Origin: Lutispora sp.
GTDB lineage: Bacteria; Bacillota; Clostridia; Lutisporales; Lutisporaceae
Length of the DNA: 18,844 bases
NCBI GenBank assembly: GCA_030834765.1
Contig: JAUQXG010000512.1
Coordinates: 1 to 18,844, forward strand
Direction: 5' to 3'
This document shows positions 8,523-16,411 of this stretch, one piece after another. The translations under genes were made by a program, and so were the position numbers. Under the pieces are notes generated by a model. It worked only from the letters and a program-made list of their open reading frames with translations. It had not been told where the DNA came from and made no database searches. Within the stretch, counting starts at the first letter, position 1, and each line of letters opens with the position of its first letter.

Positions 8523-9872
8523 ATGAAAAATAATTGTGCAAGAGAAAAGGCTTTAAAAATTTTTACTAGTATTATGAGGGATAAAGCATACTCCAATATA
8601 GCGCTTAAAAAACAGCTTGATTTAACTGAATTAAATAAGCTGGATAAAGCATTGGTAACAGAGATCGTATATGGAACATTAAAAAACTTAATATTCATTG
8701 ATTGGATTTTAGATCAATTTATTAAGTCAAATAAGAATAAGATAAAGCCTGTAATAGAAGATCTTTTGAGATGTGGTACATATCAGATCATGTTTCTTGA
8801 TAGAGTTCCTGATTCTGCTGTGTGTAATGAAAGCTCAGAACTAGGCAGGAAGTATGGACATGAAGGAATCGTAAAATTTGTGAATGGTATCTTACGAAAT
8901 ATTAGCAGGAATAAGGATAAAATTAAATATCCTGATAAAGATGCAGAGCGGTCTAAGTATTTGTCAGTGACTTACTCTTATCCTATATGGATTATTGATA
9001 AATGGACAAGTGAATATGGTGAAAGCTTTTGCGAGGAATTGCTTATGGCTGGAAACGAAACAGCAGATCTTTGTGTAAGAATTAATTACATAAAGATAAA
9101 AAAAGAAAAACTTATGGACATTTTAGAAAAAGAAGATATATCAGTTGAAGGTGGAAGATACGTAGAAGAAGCAATATATTTAAAAGGGATATCGGCTTTA
9201 GAAGAAAGAAAATCATTTGCCAGCGGATATTATCAAGTTCAAGATGAAAGTTCAATGCTTGTGGCGCATATTCTAAATCCAAAACCTGATGATTTGATAA
9301 TTGATGTGTGCAGTGCACCGGGAGGGAAGTCTACCCATATAGCCGAGATAATGGAAAATCAAGGCAGTGTAATATCTAGAGATATACATCCTCATAAAAT
9401 GCAGTTGATTGAAAGAAATGCGAAGCGTTTAGGAATAAATATTATTAAAAGTGAAGTCTATGATGCATTAAAGTTAGATAAAACCTTAGTTGGAAAAGCT
9501 GATAAAGTGTTAGTGGATGCCCCTTGCAGTGGCCTTGGGATAGTGAGAAGAAAGCCTGATCTGAAGTATAACAATAGTCCTGGTACCCTTGAAGATTTAG
9601 AGAAAATGCAGCTTGAGATTTTAAAGGTATCTTCAGAATATGTGAAAAAAGGTGGAGTTTTGGTATATAGTACTTGTACTATAAATAATAATGAAAATAT
9701 TCATGTGGTAGAAAAGTTTCTTGATTTAAACAAAGAATTCTTTTTAGAAGATATAGAAGACTTCATACCACCTACGTTGCATGGGGAAACAAGCAAACTT
9801 GGTTACATTCAATTATTCCCTAATGTTCATAAAATAGATGGATTTTTTATTGCTAGATTAAAACGAAGATAG
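8523..9872 (+). CDS. rsmB: 16S rRNA (cytosine-967-C5)-methyltransferase RsmB
   Basis: Methylates cytosine 967 (E. coli numbering) of 16S rRNA with S-adenosylmethionine. It has 449 residues. A NusB-like RNA-binding domain occupies about residues 1-130 (CAREKALKIF near the start, LDKALVTEIVYGTLKN, then SSELGRKYGHEGIVKFVNGILRN). The methyltransferase domain shows motif I DVCSAPGGKST from D261, VLVDAPCSGLGIVRRKPD with C335, and VYSTCTINNNEN with the nucleophile C385. The ribosome binding site, GTGGGAT, is weaker than its neighbours'. A strong terminator lies directly upstream. rlmN follows after 10 bp, joining two rRNA-modifying enzymes. Confidence 0.95.
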   Translation: MKNNCAREKALKIFTSIMRDKAYSNIALKKQLDLTELNKLDKALVTEIVYGTLKNLIFIDWILDQFIKSNKNKIKPVIEDLLRCGTYQIMFLDRVPDSAVCNESSELGRKYGHEGIVKFVNGILRNISRNKDKIKYPDKDAERSKYLSVTYSYPIWIIDKWTSEYGESFCEELLMAGNETADLCVRINYIKIKKEKLMDILEKEDISVEGGRYVEEAIYLKGISALEERKSFASGYYQVQDESSMLVAHILNPKPDDLIIDVCSAPGGKSTHIAEIMENQGSVISRDIHPHKMQLIERNAKRLGINIIKSEVYDALKLDKTLVGKADKVLVDAPCSGLGIVRRKPDLKYNNSPGTLEDLEKMQLEILKVSSEYVKKGGVLVYSTCTINNNENIHVVEKFLDLNKEFFLEDIEDFIPPTLHGETSKLGYIQLFPNVHKIDGFFIARLKRR

Positions 9873-9882
9873 GATGATTTAA

Positions 9883-10932
9883 TTGATAAATAAAATAAAT
9901 ATAAAAAATTTAGATCTTGCTGATATTTCAAACTATTTAATTGAGAAAGGATATCCTAAATATAGAGGGGAACAACTTTTTCAATGGATTTATAAAGATA
10001 TCGACGATTTTTCTCAGGTAAAGAACATGCCTAAGGATATGATAGATATGATAGCCAATGATTTTTACATAGATAGAGCTGTAATAGAAAAAAAACAAAA
10101 ATCCGAATATGATGAAACTGCAAAATACCTATTAAAATTCAATGATGGAAATGCCGTTGAAGCTGTATTGATGCATTATGAACATGGTAGAAGTATCTGT
10201 ATTTCTACCCAAGTAGGCTGCAGAATGAATTGTTCTTTTTGTGCATCTACCCTTGGTGGACTGGTAAGAAACCTAACTTGTGGTGAAATGCTGGAAGAAA
10301 TTATGGCTATAGAAAGAGACATAAAGGCTAAAATATCTAATATAGTACTTATGGGGAGCGGAGAACCTTTTGATAACTATGATGAAGTGATTAAATTTAT
10401 TAGAATAATTAACGATCCCAAAGGAATGAATATTGGAACTCGACACATAACCATTTCCACATGTGGTGTTGTACCTAGAATTTATGACTTTATAAAAGAA
10501 AAACTCCAATGTACTTTAGCAATATCGTTGCATTCAGCAGAGAACCAAAGAAGATCTGAGATTATGCCTGTCAATAAGAAGTATGATATTTTACAAGTGA
10601 TAGCTGCTTGTAAACAATATACGGGGGAAACAAAAAGAAGGGTAACTTTTGAATATGCATTAATAAAAGATATAAATGATGCGAAAGAAGATGCTTGTGA
10701 GCTAGGAAACTTATTGAAAGGGATGCTTTGTCATGTAAACCTTATTCCAGTTAATTCTGTTGAGGGTAAAGCATATTCAAAATCTGAACGCAATACAATA
10801 AATGATTTTAAAGAAGTTCTGGAAGGGTACGGAATAGAAACTACAATAAGAAGAGAGTTGGGCAGCGATATTGATGCTGCTTGTGGTCAGTTAAGACAGA
10901 AATATATAGAACAAATAAATGATCATAATTGA
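9883..10932 (+). CDS. rlmN: Dual-specificity 23S rRNA/tRNA adenine-C2 methyltransferase RlmN
   Basis: A radical-SAM enzyme that methylates C2 of A2503 in 23S rRNA and of A37 in some tRNAs. It has 349 residues. The CX3CX2C iron-sulfur cluster motif is at C113, C117 and C120 in VGCRMNCSFCAST, and GGLVRNLT follows. The mono-methylated catalytic cysteine is C334 in DIDAACGQLRQ. SGEPFDNYD and ISTCGVVPRI are typical. The start is TTG at 9883 after AGGATGA; the next in-frame ATG is far inside the conserved N-terminal domain (which begins near KGYPKYRGEQLFQWIY), so the TTG is needed. Confidence 0.95.
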   Translation: MINKINIKNLDLADISNYLIEKGYPKYRGEQLFQWIYKDIDDFSQVKNMPKDMIDMIANDFYIDRAVIEKKQKSEYDETAKYLLKFNDGNAVEAVLMHYEHGRSICISTQVGCRMNCSFCASTLGGLVRNLTCGEMLEEIMAIERDIKAKISNIVLMGSGEPFDNYDEVIKFIRIINDPKGMNIGTRHITISTCGVVPRIYDFIKEKLQCTLAISLHSAENQRRSEIMPVNKKYDILQVIAACKQYTGETKRRVTFEYALIKDINDAKEDACELGNLLKGMLCHVNLIPVNSVEGKAYSKSERNTINDFKEVLEGYGIETTIRRELGSDIDAACGQLRQKYIEQINDHN

Positions 10933-11000
10933 AGGGTTTTTAAGTGAGTGTGTCGAAAATAAGAGGTTTAAAACTATATAATGCGAGTGAAGGTGATTTT

Positions 11001-11750
11001 ATGAGGTCTTCAGGATTAAGTGATATTGGGCTGGTAAGAAAGATAAATGAAGATGCTTACTTGTGCCAGTATGAATATGGAGATGCTACTTATTTTATAG
11101 TGGCTGACGGAATGGGAGGTCGTAATGCAGGTGAGATTGCCAGCAGTACGGCTATAGATTATATAAAATATTACATAGAAAAGCATTCGAATCATACAAA
11201 TGAAGTTAGAAAGCTAATCAAAAATGCTATTTTATATGCAAACGAGAAGGTATACAAGAAATCAATATTAAGCAGTGAATGCATCGGGATGGGAACTACT
11301 CTTTCATTGGCATGCATATTCCATAAAAAGTTATTGATTGGCCATGTAGGAGACAGCAGAGTATATCTGGTTAGAGATAATGAGATTACGAAACTTACAG
11401 AGGACCATTCTCTTGTTGAAGAATTAGTGAAGAATGGAACGATTAAACCAGAAGAAGCAAGCACACATCCTCAAAAAAATATAATTACTAGAGCACTAGG
11501 AACAGAATATATGTTAGATGTAGATTTGTATGAGTTTGATATATTAGATGGAGACTTCATTGTGCTTTGCACGGATGGGCTTAGCAATATGGTAACAGAT
11601 AAAGAGATTTTAGATGTAATTAGAAGTAATTCAGATGTAAATATAATATGTGAAAGGCTCATTGTTATGGCTAAAGAAAGTGGCGGATTTGATAATATTA
11701 CTGTAATTATAGTAAAGGCCGAGCTAGGAGGTGAAGCGTTTGATTGGTAA
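11001..11750 (+). CDS. stp: PP2C-family Ser/Thr protein phosphatase (Stp/PrpC)
   Basis: A cytoplasmic manganese-dependent phosphatase that reverses phosphorylation by the kinase encoded next. It has 249 residues from ATG 11001. PP2C motifs run in order: GLVRKINEDAYL, VADGMGGRNAGEIAS (D36, G37), GMGTTLSLA, GHVGDSRVYLV, LTEDHSLVEELV, ITRALG, LCTDGLSNMV (D192) and GGFDNITVIIV (D231). The chosen start has GAAGGTG upstream and puts the NED motif at the usual distance from the N-terminus. An in-frame GTG at 10944 preceded by GAAGGG would add 19 residues and cannot be excluded. The 3' end overlaps prkC by 11 bp. Confidence 0.93.
   Translation: MRSSGLSDIGLVRKINEDAYLCQYEYGDATYFIVADGMGGRNAGEIASSTAIDYIKYYIEKHSNHTNEVRKLIKNAILYANEKVYKKSILSSECIGMGTTLSLACIFHKKLLIGHVGDSRVYLVRDNEITKLTEDHSLVEELVKNGTIKPEEASTHPQKNIITRALGTEYMLDVDLYEFDILDGDFIVLCTDGLSNMVTDKEILDVIRSNSDVNIICERLIVMAKESGGFDNITVIIVKAELGGEAFDW
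11726..11734 (+). promoter_or_regulatory. Ribosome binding site fixing the prkC start
   Basis: AGGAGGTGA, inside the end of stp, is a near-perfect anti-16S match. It abuts and overlaps the in-frame GTG at 11731, so that GTG cannot be the start. It lies five bases before the TTG at 11740, the usual spacing, making TTG the likely start. Confidence 0.75.
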
Positions 11751-13659
11751 AGTATTAGGTGATAGATATGAAATATTAGAAAAAGTAGGTGGCGGCGGAA
11801 TGGCCTTAGTATATAAGGCTAAATGCAGGCTATTAAATAGAAATGTAGCAGTGAAAGTATTGAGACCAGAGTTTACTGGAGACGAAGAGTTTATCAAGAA
11901 ATTTAAAAGAGAAGCTCAATCGGCAGCAAGCCTATCTCATCCAAATATAGTTAGTATATATGATGTTGGAAGAGAAGATGATATTCATTACATTGTCATG
12001 GAATATATAAAAGGGCATACCTTAAAAGATTTAATAAAAAGCAAGGGTAAGCTAAGTGTAGATTATGCAATAAATATTGCTATACAAATTTGTTCGGCTA
12101 TCGAGCATGCTCATAGCAACCACATTGTTCATAGAGATATAAAAGCACATAATATCATTATAAGAGAAGATAATTCTGCAAAAGTAACGGATTTTGGAAT
12201 TGCAAGAGCTGTGTCTTCCAGTACCATTACAAACACTGGCAATATCATTGGCTCGGTACACTATTTTTCTCCGGAACAGGCTCGAGGTGGTTATACAGAT
12301 GAAAAATCAGATCTCTATTCATTAGGTGTAGTTTTGTATGAAATGGTTACTGGCAGATTGCCTTTTGAGGGAGAAACGCCAATCTCTGTGGCTTTAAAGC
12401 ATATTCAAGATGAACCTGTAAGACCAAGAGAAATTAATCCGGAAATACCTAAAAGCCTTGAAGATATTATATTAAAATGCATGTCAAAGGATGTAATGAA
12501 AAGATATAGCAGTGCTACACAAATCATAAGTGATTTAAGACAATCACTTGTTATGCCCAATGGAGATTTTGTAAAAAAACATTTTGATATGGATCAAAAC
12601 ACAAAAGTGATTGATGTATCAAAGATAAATGAGGAAATTGATAAAAGTGTTAAAATAAAAAATAAGAAGTTTGAAACTACAAGAGATGATGATCACAAGG
12701 AGAATAAGAAAAAGGGCAATCATAAGATTGTGATTCTAGCTGTAATTACTGGATTATTATTAGCAATTGTTGTTTTTGGAGGATATTATCTTATAGATAA
12801 TCTGTTTAATGTGAAAGAGGTAGAAGTTCCAAAGATAATAAATATGAGTGAGCAAGAAGCGAAAGAAAAATTAAGCCAAGTAGGGCTTATGTTAGAAGTT
12901 ACTGAAAGAATAAATGATAATTCTATCCCTGAAGGGCAGATTATGAAGCAAGATCCAAAAGAAGGAGAAACAAATAAAGTAACAAATCCTGTAAAGGTAA
13001 CCATAAGCAAAGGGCCAAATAAGATTGTAGTTCCTTCTATTATTGGTAAGAGCTATGATGCTGTTGGGATAATATTAGAAGGGGCAGGGCTTCAGGTTGG
13101 AGATGTCACGCAAGAATACAGTACTTATCCGGCAGGTATCGTAACTGGTCAAGGAATAGCACAAGGAGTCACAGTTGAAGAAGGGACTAAGATAGACTAT
13201 GTAATAAGCAGTGGACCAGAGAAGTTCTTTATGCCAAACTATATAGGTACGGGTATTGAAGAAGTGAAGAGAGATTTGATTATAAAGGATTTGATTTTAG
13301 GGAATATAACCTATGAAAATAGTGAGCAGTATCAAAAAGACACGATAATCAATCAAAGTATTCCATCCAGCAGTGAAGTGACGAGAAAAAGCCTAGTGGA
13401 TTTTGTAGTGAGCAAAGGCAAGGCTGATCCTGATATAGTGGAAAACAAGACTAAATTAAGAGTGAATCTACCTAGCGGTTTAAATAATGTTACAATAACA
13501 GTTATTCAGATTCAAGGGAATCAAAACAAAGAAATTTATAAAAAAGTGCACAGTTCCACAGATAGCCCTATACAGATTCCTATAAGCGGCACCGGTAATG
13601 CTATTTTTCAGGTTTTTATAGGAGATAGCATTTTTAATACTTTGGAATATACGTTTTAA
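11740..13659 (+). CDS. prkC: PASTA-domain Ser/Thr protein kinase PrkC
   Basis: A membrane kinase whose outer PASTA repeats sense peptidoglycan or muropeptides and whose inner kinase phosphorylates cell-wall and growth proteins; in Bacillus it also triggers spore germination. It has 639 residues from TTG 11740, beginning MIGKVLGDRYEILEKVGGGG. Kinase domain about 1-265: K39, catalytic D133 in HRDIKAHN, DFG at 151-153, a Ser/Thr-rich activation loop SSSTITNTG, and SPEQARGG. A charged linker follows, then one membrane helix at about 330-352. PASTA repeats start near residues 362, 427 and 496, followed by a beta-rich C-terminal domain (about 562-639). Most bacterial homologues have HRDIKP; here the proline is alanine. 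Confidence 0.95.
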   Translation: MIGKVLGDRYEILEKVGGGGMALVYKAKCRLLNRNVAVKVLRPEFTGDEEFIKKFKREAQSAASLSHPNIVSIYDVGREDDIHYIVMEYIKGHTLKDLIKSKGKLSVDYAINIAIQICSAIEHAHSNHIVHRDIKAHNIIIREDNSAKVTDFGIARAVSSSTITNTGNIIGSVHYFSPEQARGGYTDEKSDLYSLGVVLYEMVTGRLPFEGETPISVALKHIQDEPVRPREINPEIPKSLEDIILKCMSKDVMKRYSSATQIISDLRQSLVMPNGDFVKKHFDMDQNTKVIDVSKINEEIDKSVKIKNKKFETTRDDDHKENKKKGNHKIVILAVITGLLLAIVVFGGYYLIDNLFNVKEVEVPKIINMSEQEAKEKLSQVGLMLEVTERINDNSIPEGQIMKQDPKEGETNKVTNPVKVTISKGPNKIVVPSIIGKSYDAVGIILEGAGLQVGDVTQEYSTYPAGIVTGQGIAQGVTVEEGTKIDYVISSGPEKFFMPNYIGTGIEEVKRDLIIKDLILGNITYENSEQYQKDTIINQSIPSSSEVTRKSLVDFVVSKGKADPDIVENKTKLRVNLPSGLNNVTITVIQIQGNQNKEIYKKVHSSTDSPIQIPISGTGNAIFQVFIGDSIFNTLEYTF

Positions 13660-13671
13660 TGGAGGTCGATT

Positions 13672-14544
13672 ATGAATCAGGGTTTAATTATGAAAGGGAT
13701 AGGCGGATTTTACTATGTAGACACTGGAAGTAATATTGTAGAATGCAGGGCCAGAGGAAAATTCCGAAAAGATAAGATTACACCATTAATTGGAGATCTT
13801 GTTGATATAGAAGAAGATGAAACGAACAATCAAGGTTATATAATAAATATTCATAAAAGGAAAAATCAAATGATTCGGCCTGCAGTTTCAAATATTGATC
13901 AAGCGGTGATTGTTTTTGCAGCCCAAAAACCTGACATCAATATGAAACTATTGCAAAGGCTGCTTGTTTATTCGGAGTATTCAAATATATATTCTATCAT
14001 ATGTATAAACAAAATTGATCTTGACGATCATGCCGATTATAAAAGTGTTGTAACAATGCTGGAAAGTATCCCTTATCGCATCATTGAAACTAGTGTGAAA
14101 ATGAATAAAGGGATTACCGAATTAAAAGATTCTTTAAAGGATAAAATTACGGTTTTTGCCGGATCATCAGGCGTAGGGAAATCTTCATTGCTTAACTCCA
14201 TTGAACCAGGATTAGGTTTAAAAATAGGAGATTTAAGTAAAAAAATAGAACGAGGAACCCATACTACCCGTCATGCAGAGTTGATGAAGCTAGAAAATGG
14301 TGGTATGGTTTTAGATACACCTGGCTTTAGCTCTTTAGATTTAGTTGATTTAGAGCCATCAAAACTTCAACTTTTATTTCCTGAGTTCTCCAGACATATG
14401 AATTGCAGATACACAGGCTGCATGCATGTGAATGAGCGAGATTGTGCAATTAAAAATGCAGTGGAAAACGAGGAAATTTCTGAAGTTAGATATGAGTATT
14501 ATAAGATTTTCTTACAAGAATTGATAAACAATAGGAGGTACTGA
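13672..14544 (+). CDS. rsgA: Ribosome small-subunit maturation GTPase RsgA
   Basis: A circularly permuted GTPase that checks late 30S subunit assembly. It has 290 residues. The N-terminal OB fold (about 1-65) includes ECRARGKFRKDKITPLIGD. In the permuted GTPase core the G4 motif NKIDL comes before the P-loop GSSGVGKSS (164-172), then THTTRHAEL and DTPGFSSLD. The C-terminal zinc site is complete: C245, C250, H252 and C258. A GGAGG ribosome binding site is 7 bases before the ATG, in a 12-bp gap after prkC. The prkC-rsgA-rpe order is conserved in firmicutes, and RsgA is a known PrkC substrate in B. subtilis. Confidence 0.96.
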   Translation: MNQGLIMKGIGGFYYVDTGSNIVECRARGKFRKDKITPLIGDLVDIEEDETNNQGYIINIHKRKNQMIRPAVSNIDQAVIVFAAQKPDINMKLLQRLLVYSEYSNIYSIICINKIDLDDHADYKSVVTMLESIPYRIIETSVKMNKGITELKDSLKDKITVFAGSSGVGKSSLLNSIEPGLGLKIGDLSKKIERGTHTTRHAELMKLENGGMVLDTPGFSSLDLVDLEPSKLQLLFPEFSRHMNCRYTGCMHVNERDCAIKNAVENEEISEVRYEYYKIFLQELINNRRY

Positions 14545-14546
14545 AA

Positions 14547-15200
14547 TTGATTAAAATTGCACCTTCAATTTTGTCTGCAGATTTTGCAGATTTAAAGAAT
14601 GATATTAGAATAGTTGAAGAAGCTGGAGCAGATTATTTGCATATTGATGTGATGGATGGACATTTTGTACCTAATATTACCATAGGTCCACTTGTTGTAA
14701 AAAGCATAAGAAAACATAGTAAGCTGATTTTTGATGTTCATTTAATGATAGAAAATCCGGAAATGTATATAAAAGACTTTGTGGAAAGTGGGGCTGACTT
14801 AATTACGATACATGCTGAGTCAACGCATCACCTTCATAGGGCAATTCAAATGATAAAAAAAGAAGGTATTAAGGCTGGAGTGGCACTAAATCCTGCAACA
14901 CCAGTATCCATAGTTGAGGACATCTTATGTGACCTAGATTTAGTGCTTATTATGAGTGTTAACCCAGGGTTTGGTGGTCAGAAGTTTATAGAAGGGTCCA
15001 TAAATAAAATTATGAAGCTAAAAGAATTAATAAACCTATATGGGCTGAAAACACTGATACAAGTGGATGGTGGGGTGAATCTAGACAATATAAATGAAAT
15101 TGTTTCTGCTGGTGTTGATGTTGTTGTAGCTGGATCTGCTATATATAACTCAAAAGATATAAAAGAAACAATCAGGATGATGAAAGAAAGTACCAAGTAA
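14547..15200 (+). CDS. rpe: Ribulose-phosphate 3-epimerase
   Basis: Interconverts ribulose 5-phosphate and xylulose 5-phosphate in the pentose phosphate pathway. It has 217 residues, a single TIM barrel. The start MIKIAPSILSADFADL uses TTG at 14547, seven bases after AGGAGGT. Catalytic and metal residues are visible: H32 and D34 in YLHIDVMDGHFVPN, H65 in FDVHLMI, and D174 in QVDGGVN. MSVNPGFGGQKFI and the phosphate-binding VAGSAIY complete the barrel. It starts 2 bp after the rsgA stop and is followed after 1 bp by thiN. Confidence 0.97.
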   Translation: MIKIAPSILSADFADLKNDIRIVEEAGADYLHIDVMDGHFVPNITIGPLVVKSIRKHSKLIFDVHLMIENPEMYIKDFVESGADLITIHAESTHHLHRAIQMIKKEGIKAGVALNPATPVSIVEDILCDLDLVLIMSVNPGFGGQKFIEGSINKIMKLKELINLYGLKTLIQVDGGVNLDNINEIVSAGVDVVVAGSAIYNSKDIKETIRMMKESTK

Positions 15201-15201
15201 T

Positions 15202-15834
15202 ATGAAAACTATTATTATTTGTAGTGGGTTAATAAAAGACTATACATTTTTCAATGCTATAATTGAGACTTCGGATTATATTATTTGTGCAGACGGTGGA
15301 AGCAGGCATGCTTTTGAAATGAAAATAAAACCGGACTTGATTATTGGGGATCTTGATTCTATATCAAAGAAATATATAGATTATTATAATTCAATAGATG
15401 TAAAAATTATTAAGTTTCCATCTGATAAAGATAAAACAGACACACAGATATGCATAGAATATGCATTACATTTTTCAAATGAGATCATATTAATTGGAGC
15501 TACTGGAAATAGAATCGACCATATGCTTGCTAATATTTCTCTTCTTAAGATGGGTATCGATAAAGGAAAAATCATAAGAATGATTGACGAAAATAATGAA
15601 ATATATTTAATGGATAGTGAGCTAACAATCCTTGGAGAAAAAGGTGAAATAATCTCGTTATTACCAATCAGTGAAAGAGTAGAAGGTGTGACGATAGTCG
15701 GTTCACGTTATGAACTGAAAAAAGCATTGATGGAAATTGGAAATCCATATGGAGTGAGTAATTACTTTATAGGAAATGAAATCAATATTACTATTGAAAA
15801 AGGATATCTTTTAGTCATCAAATCAAGAGATTAA
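15202..15834 (+). CDS. thiN: Thiamine pyrophosphokinase
   Basis: Transfers pyrophosphate from ATP to thiamine, giving the cofactor thiamine diphosphate. It has 210 residues. The catalytic N-terminal domain shows CADGGSRHAFEMKIKPDLI and GDLDSI (acidic metal-binding residues D31, D50, D52), then FPSDKDKTDTQ and GATGNRIDHMLANISLL. The C-terminal beta domain, about 135-210, binds thiamine. The ATG is one base after the rpe stop and has only a weak GAAAG ribosome binding site, so translation probably depends on coupling to rpe. The gene ends the run; a terminator follows 37 bp later. TPP made here is a cofactor of transketolase, which works with rpe. Confidence 0.94.
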   Translation: MKTIIICSGLIKDYTFFNAIIETSDYIICADGGSRHAFEMKIKPDLIIGDLDSISKKYIDYYNSIDVKIIKFPSDKDKTDTQICIEYALHFSNEIILIGATGNRIDHMLANISLLKMGIDKGKIIRMIDENNEIYLMDSELTILGEKGEIISLLPISERVEGVTIVGSRYELKKALMEIGNPYGVSNYFIGNEINITIEKGYLLVIKSRD

Positions 15835-15870
15835 ATAATAGAAATTTCTTTAAATAAATAGTATCAAAGA

Positions 15871-15909
15871 GACCTTTACATGAGTATTATATGATGTAAA
15901 GGTTTTTTG
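15871..15909 (+). terminator. Intrinsic terminator after thiN
   Basis: ACCTTTACAT (15872-15881) pairs perfectly with ATGTAAAGGT (15894-15903), with a G-T pair possible at the base and a 12-base loop. It is followed directly by TTTTTTGT. It closes the rsmB-to-thiN run. The T-run is only about four bases from the ribosome binding site of the next small gene. Confidence 0.85.
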
Positions 15910-15923
15910 TTTGGGGGGATATC

Positions 15924-16082
15924 ATGATGAAATATACATATAGAAGAACCGCCAGGACAATACTTATCTTTTTAGGAATTTTTACAATATCTAGGTATAT
16001 TCCCTTATTCATTTGGAATATATCATTTATAGCACTATTTATAATACTGGCGTATTTATTATATAATAGCTTTTATAATTAG
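15924..16082 (+). CDS. Small two-helix membrane protein, unknown function
   Basis: A 52-codon gene I do not recognise. It begins MMKYTYRRTARTILIFLG after a strong GGGGGGAT ribosome binding site (15913-15920); the second ATG at 15927 is equally possible. The N-terminus is basic (RR, R), followed by two predicted membrane segments, about residues 13-30 and 33-50, separated by a PLFIW turn. The positive-inside rule suggests both ends are cytoplasmic. Codon use and AT content match the neighbours. It lies where B. subtilis has spoVM but shows no KLPKFLGG-like motif. No promoter is evident and the thiN terminator lies directly upstream. It shares layout with the next gene (see findings). Confidence 0.7.
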   Translation: MMKYTYRRTARTILIFLGIFTISRYIPLFIWNISFIALFIILAYLLYNSFYN

Positions 16083-16094
16083 TTGGGGGTGAAT

Positions 16095-16253
16095 ATGGTG
16101 GTAGGGAGAAAAAAGGAAAGATTCTTGGGCTTATTAGTTTTGTCAATCGGAGCAGGGATAATGCTAGCTGTAATAGTTCCTAGAGTGGGTTGGATATTTT
16201 TTTCTGCAATATTGCTCATTTGTTCAGGAATTTATTTATTAACAAAATGTTGA
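16095..16253 (+). CDS. Small two-helix membrane protein, unknown function
   Basis: A 52-codon gene, 12 bp after the previous small gene. It starts MVVGRKKERFLGLLVLS after GGGGGTGA (16085-16092), well spaced for the ATG at 16095. After a basic N-terminus (RKKER) come two hydrophobic segments, about residues 10-28 and 33-50, with a PRVGW turn between them, ending YLLTKC. Small proteins of this FLGLLxLSIGAGxxLA type are, from memory, found in other clostridia, but I cannot name a function. It is probably co-transcribed with the preceding small gene. A hairpin follows at 16262. Confidence 0.72.
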   Translation: MVVGRKKERFLGLLVLSIGAGIMLAVIVPRVGWIFFSAILLICSGIYLLTKC

Positions 16254-16261
16254 AAAATAAA

Positions 16262-16301
16262 AAAGGCTTCAGTTTAATATTAAAAAAAAATGAATGCCTT
16301 T
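16262..16301. terminator. Imperfect hairpin between the convergent small genes and rpmB
   Basis: AAAGGCTTCA (16262-16271) pairs with TGAA-t-GCCTTT (16291-16301) with one bulged T. The loop contains the 12-base palindrome TTTAATATTAAA (16273-16284). Read on the minus strand it is followed by TTTTTTATTTTT, a good terminator tail, so it may be a second stop for rpmB transcripts. On the plus strand the tail (TAATAATTAT) is poor. Confidence 0.5.
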
Positions 16302-16384
16302 AATAATTATCATTTTTTACGGCTGCTAATAAAAGTTTATTGAGTAATATGAATTATTTAATAAGTTCTTTTTATTGTTTAGCA

Positions 16385-16410
16385 TTATAAAAAAGCGCAT
16401 AACGCGCTTT
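16385..16410 (-). terminator. Intrinsic terminator of rpmB, possibly bidirectional
   Basis: On the plus strand AAAGCGC (16392-16398) and GCGCTTT (16404-16410) form a 7-bp stem with loop ATAAC. Read on the minus strand it starts one base after the rpmB stop and is followed by a T-run. On the plus strand TTTATTATAT follows, so it could also stop readthrough from the small genes. Confidence 0.8.
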
Positions 16411-16411
16411 A

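Noticed and set aside
10944..11000. Upstream GTG start for the PP2C phosphatase
   Set aside because: It has a possible GAAGGG site, but the extra 19 residues are not part of the family and the ATG at 11001 has its own site and the expected distance to the NED motif. Kept only as an alternative.
11731..11739. GTG at 11731 as the prkC start
   Set aside because: The ribosome binding site AGGAGGTGA overlaps this codon, so it cannot serve it; TTG at 11740 has correct spacing.
15835..16411. A hidden spoVM gene in the gap after thiN
   Set aside because: I read both strands for a short peptide with a KLPKFLGG-like core and found only frames of about 10-16 codons without it.
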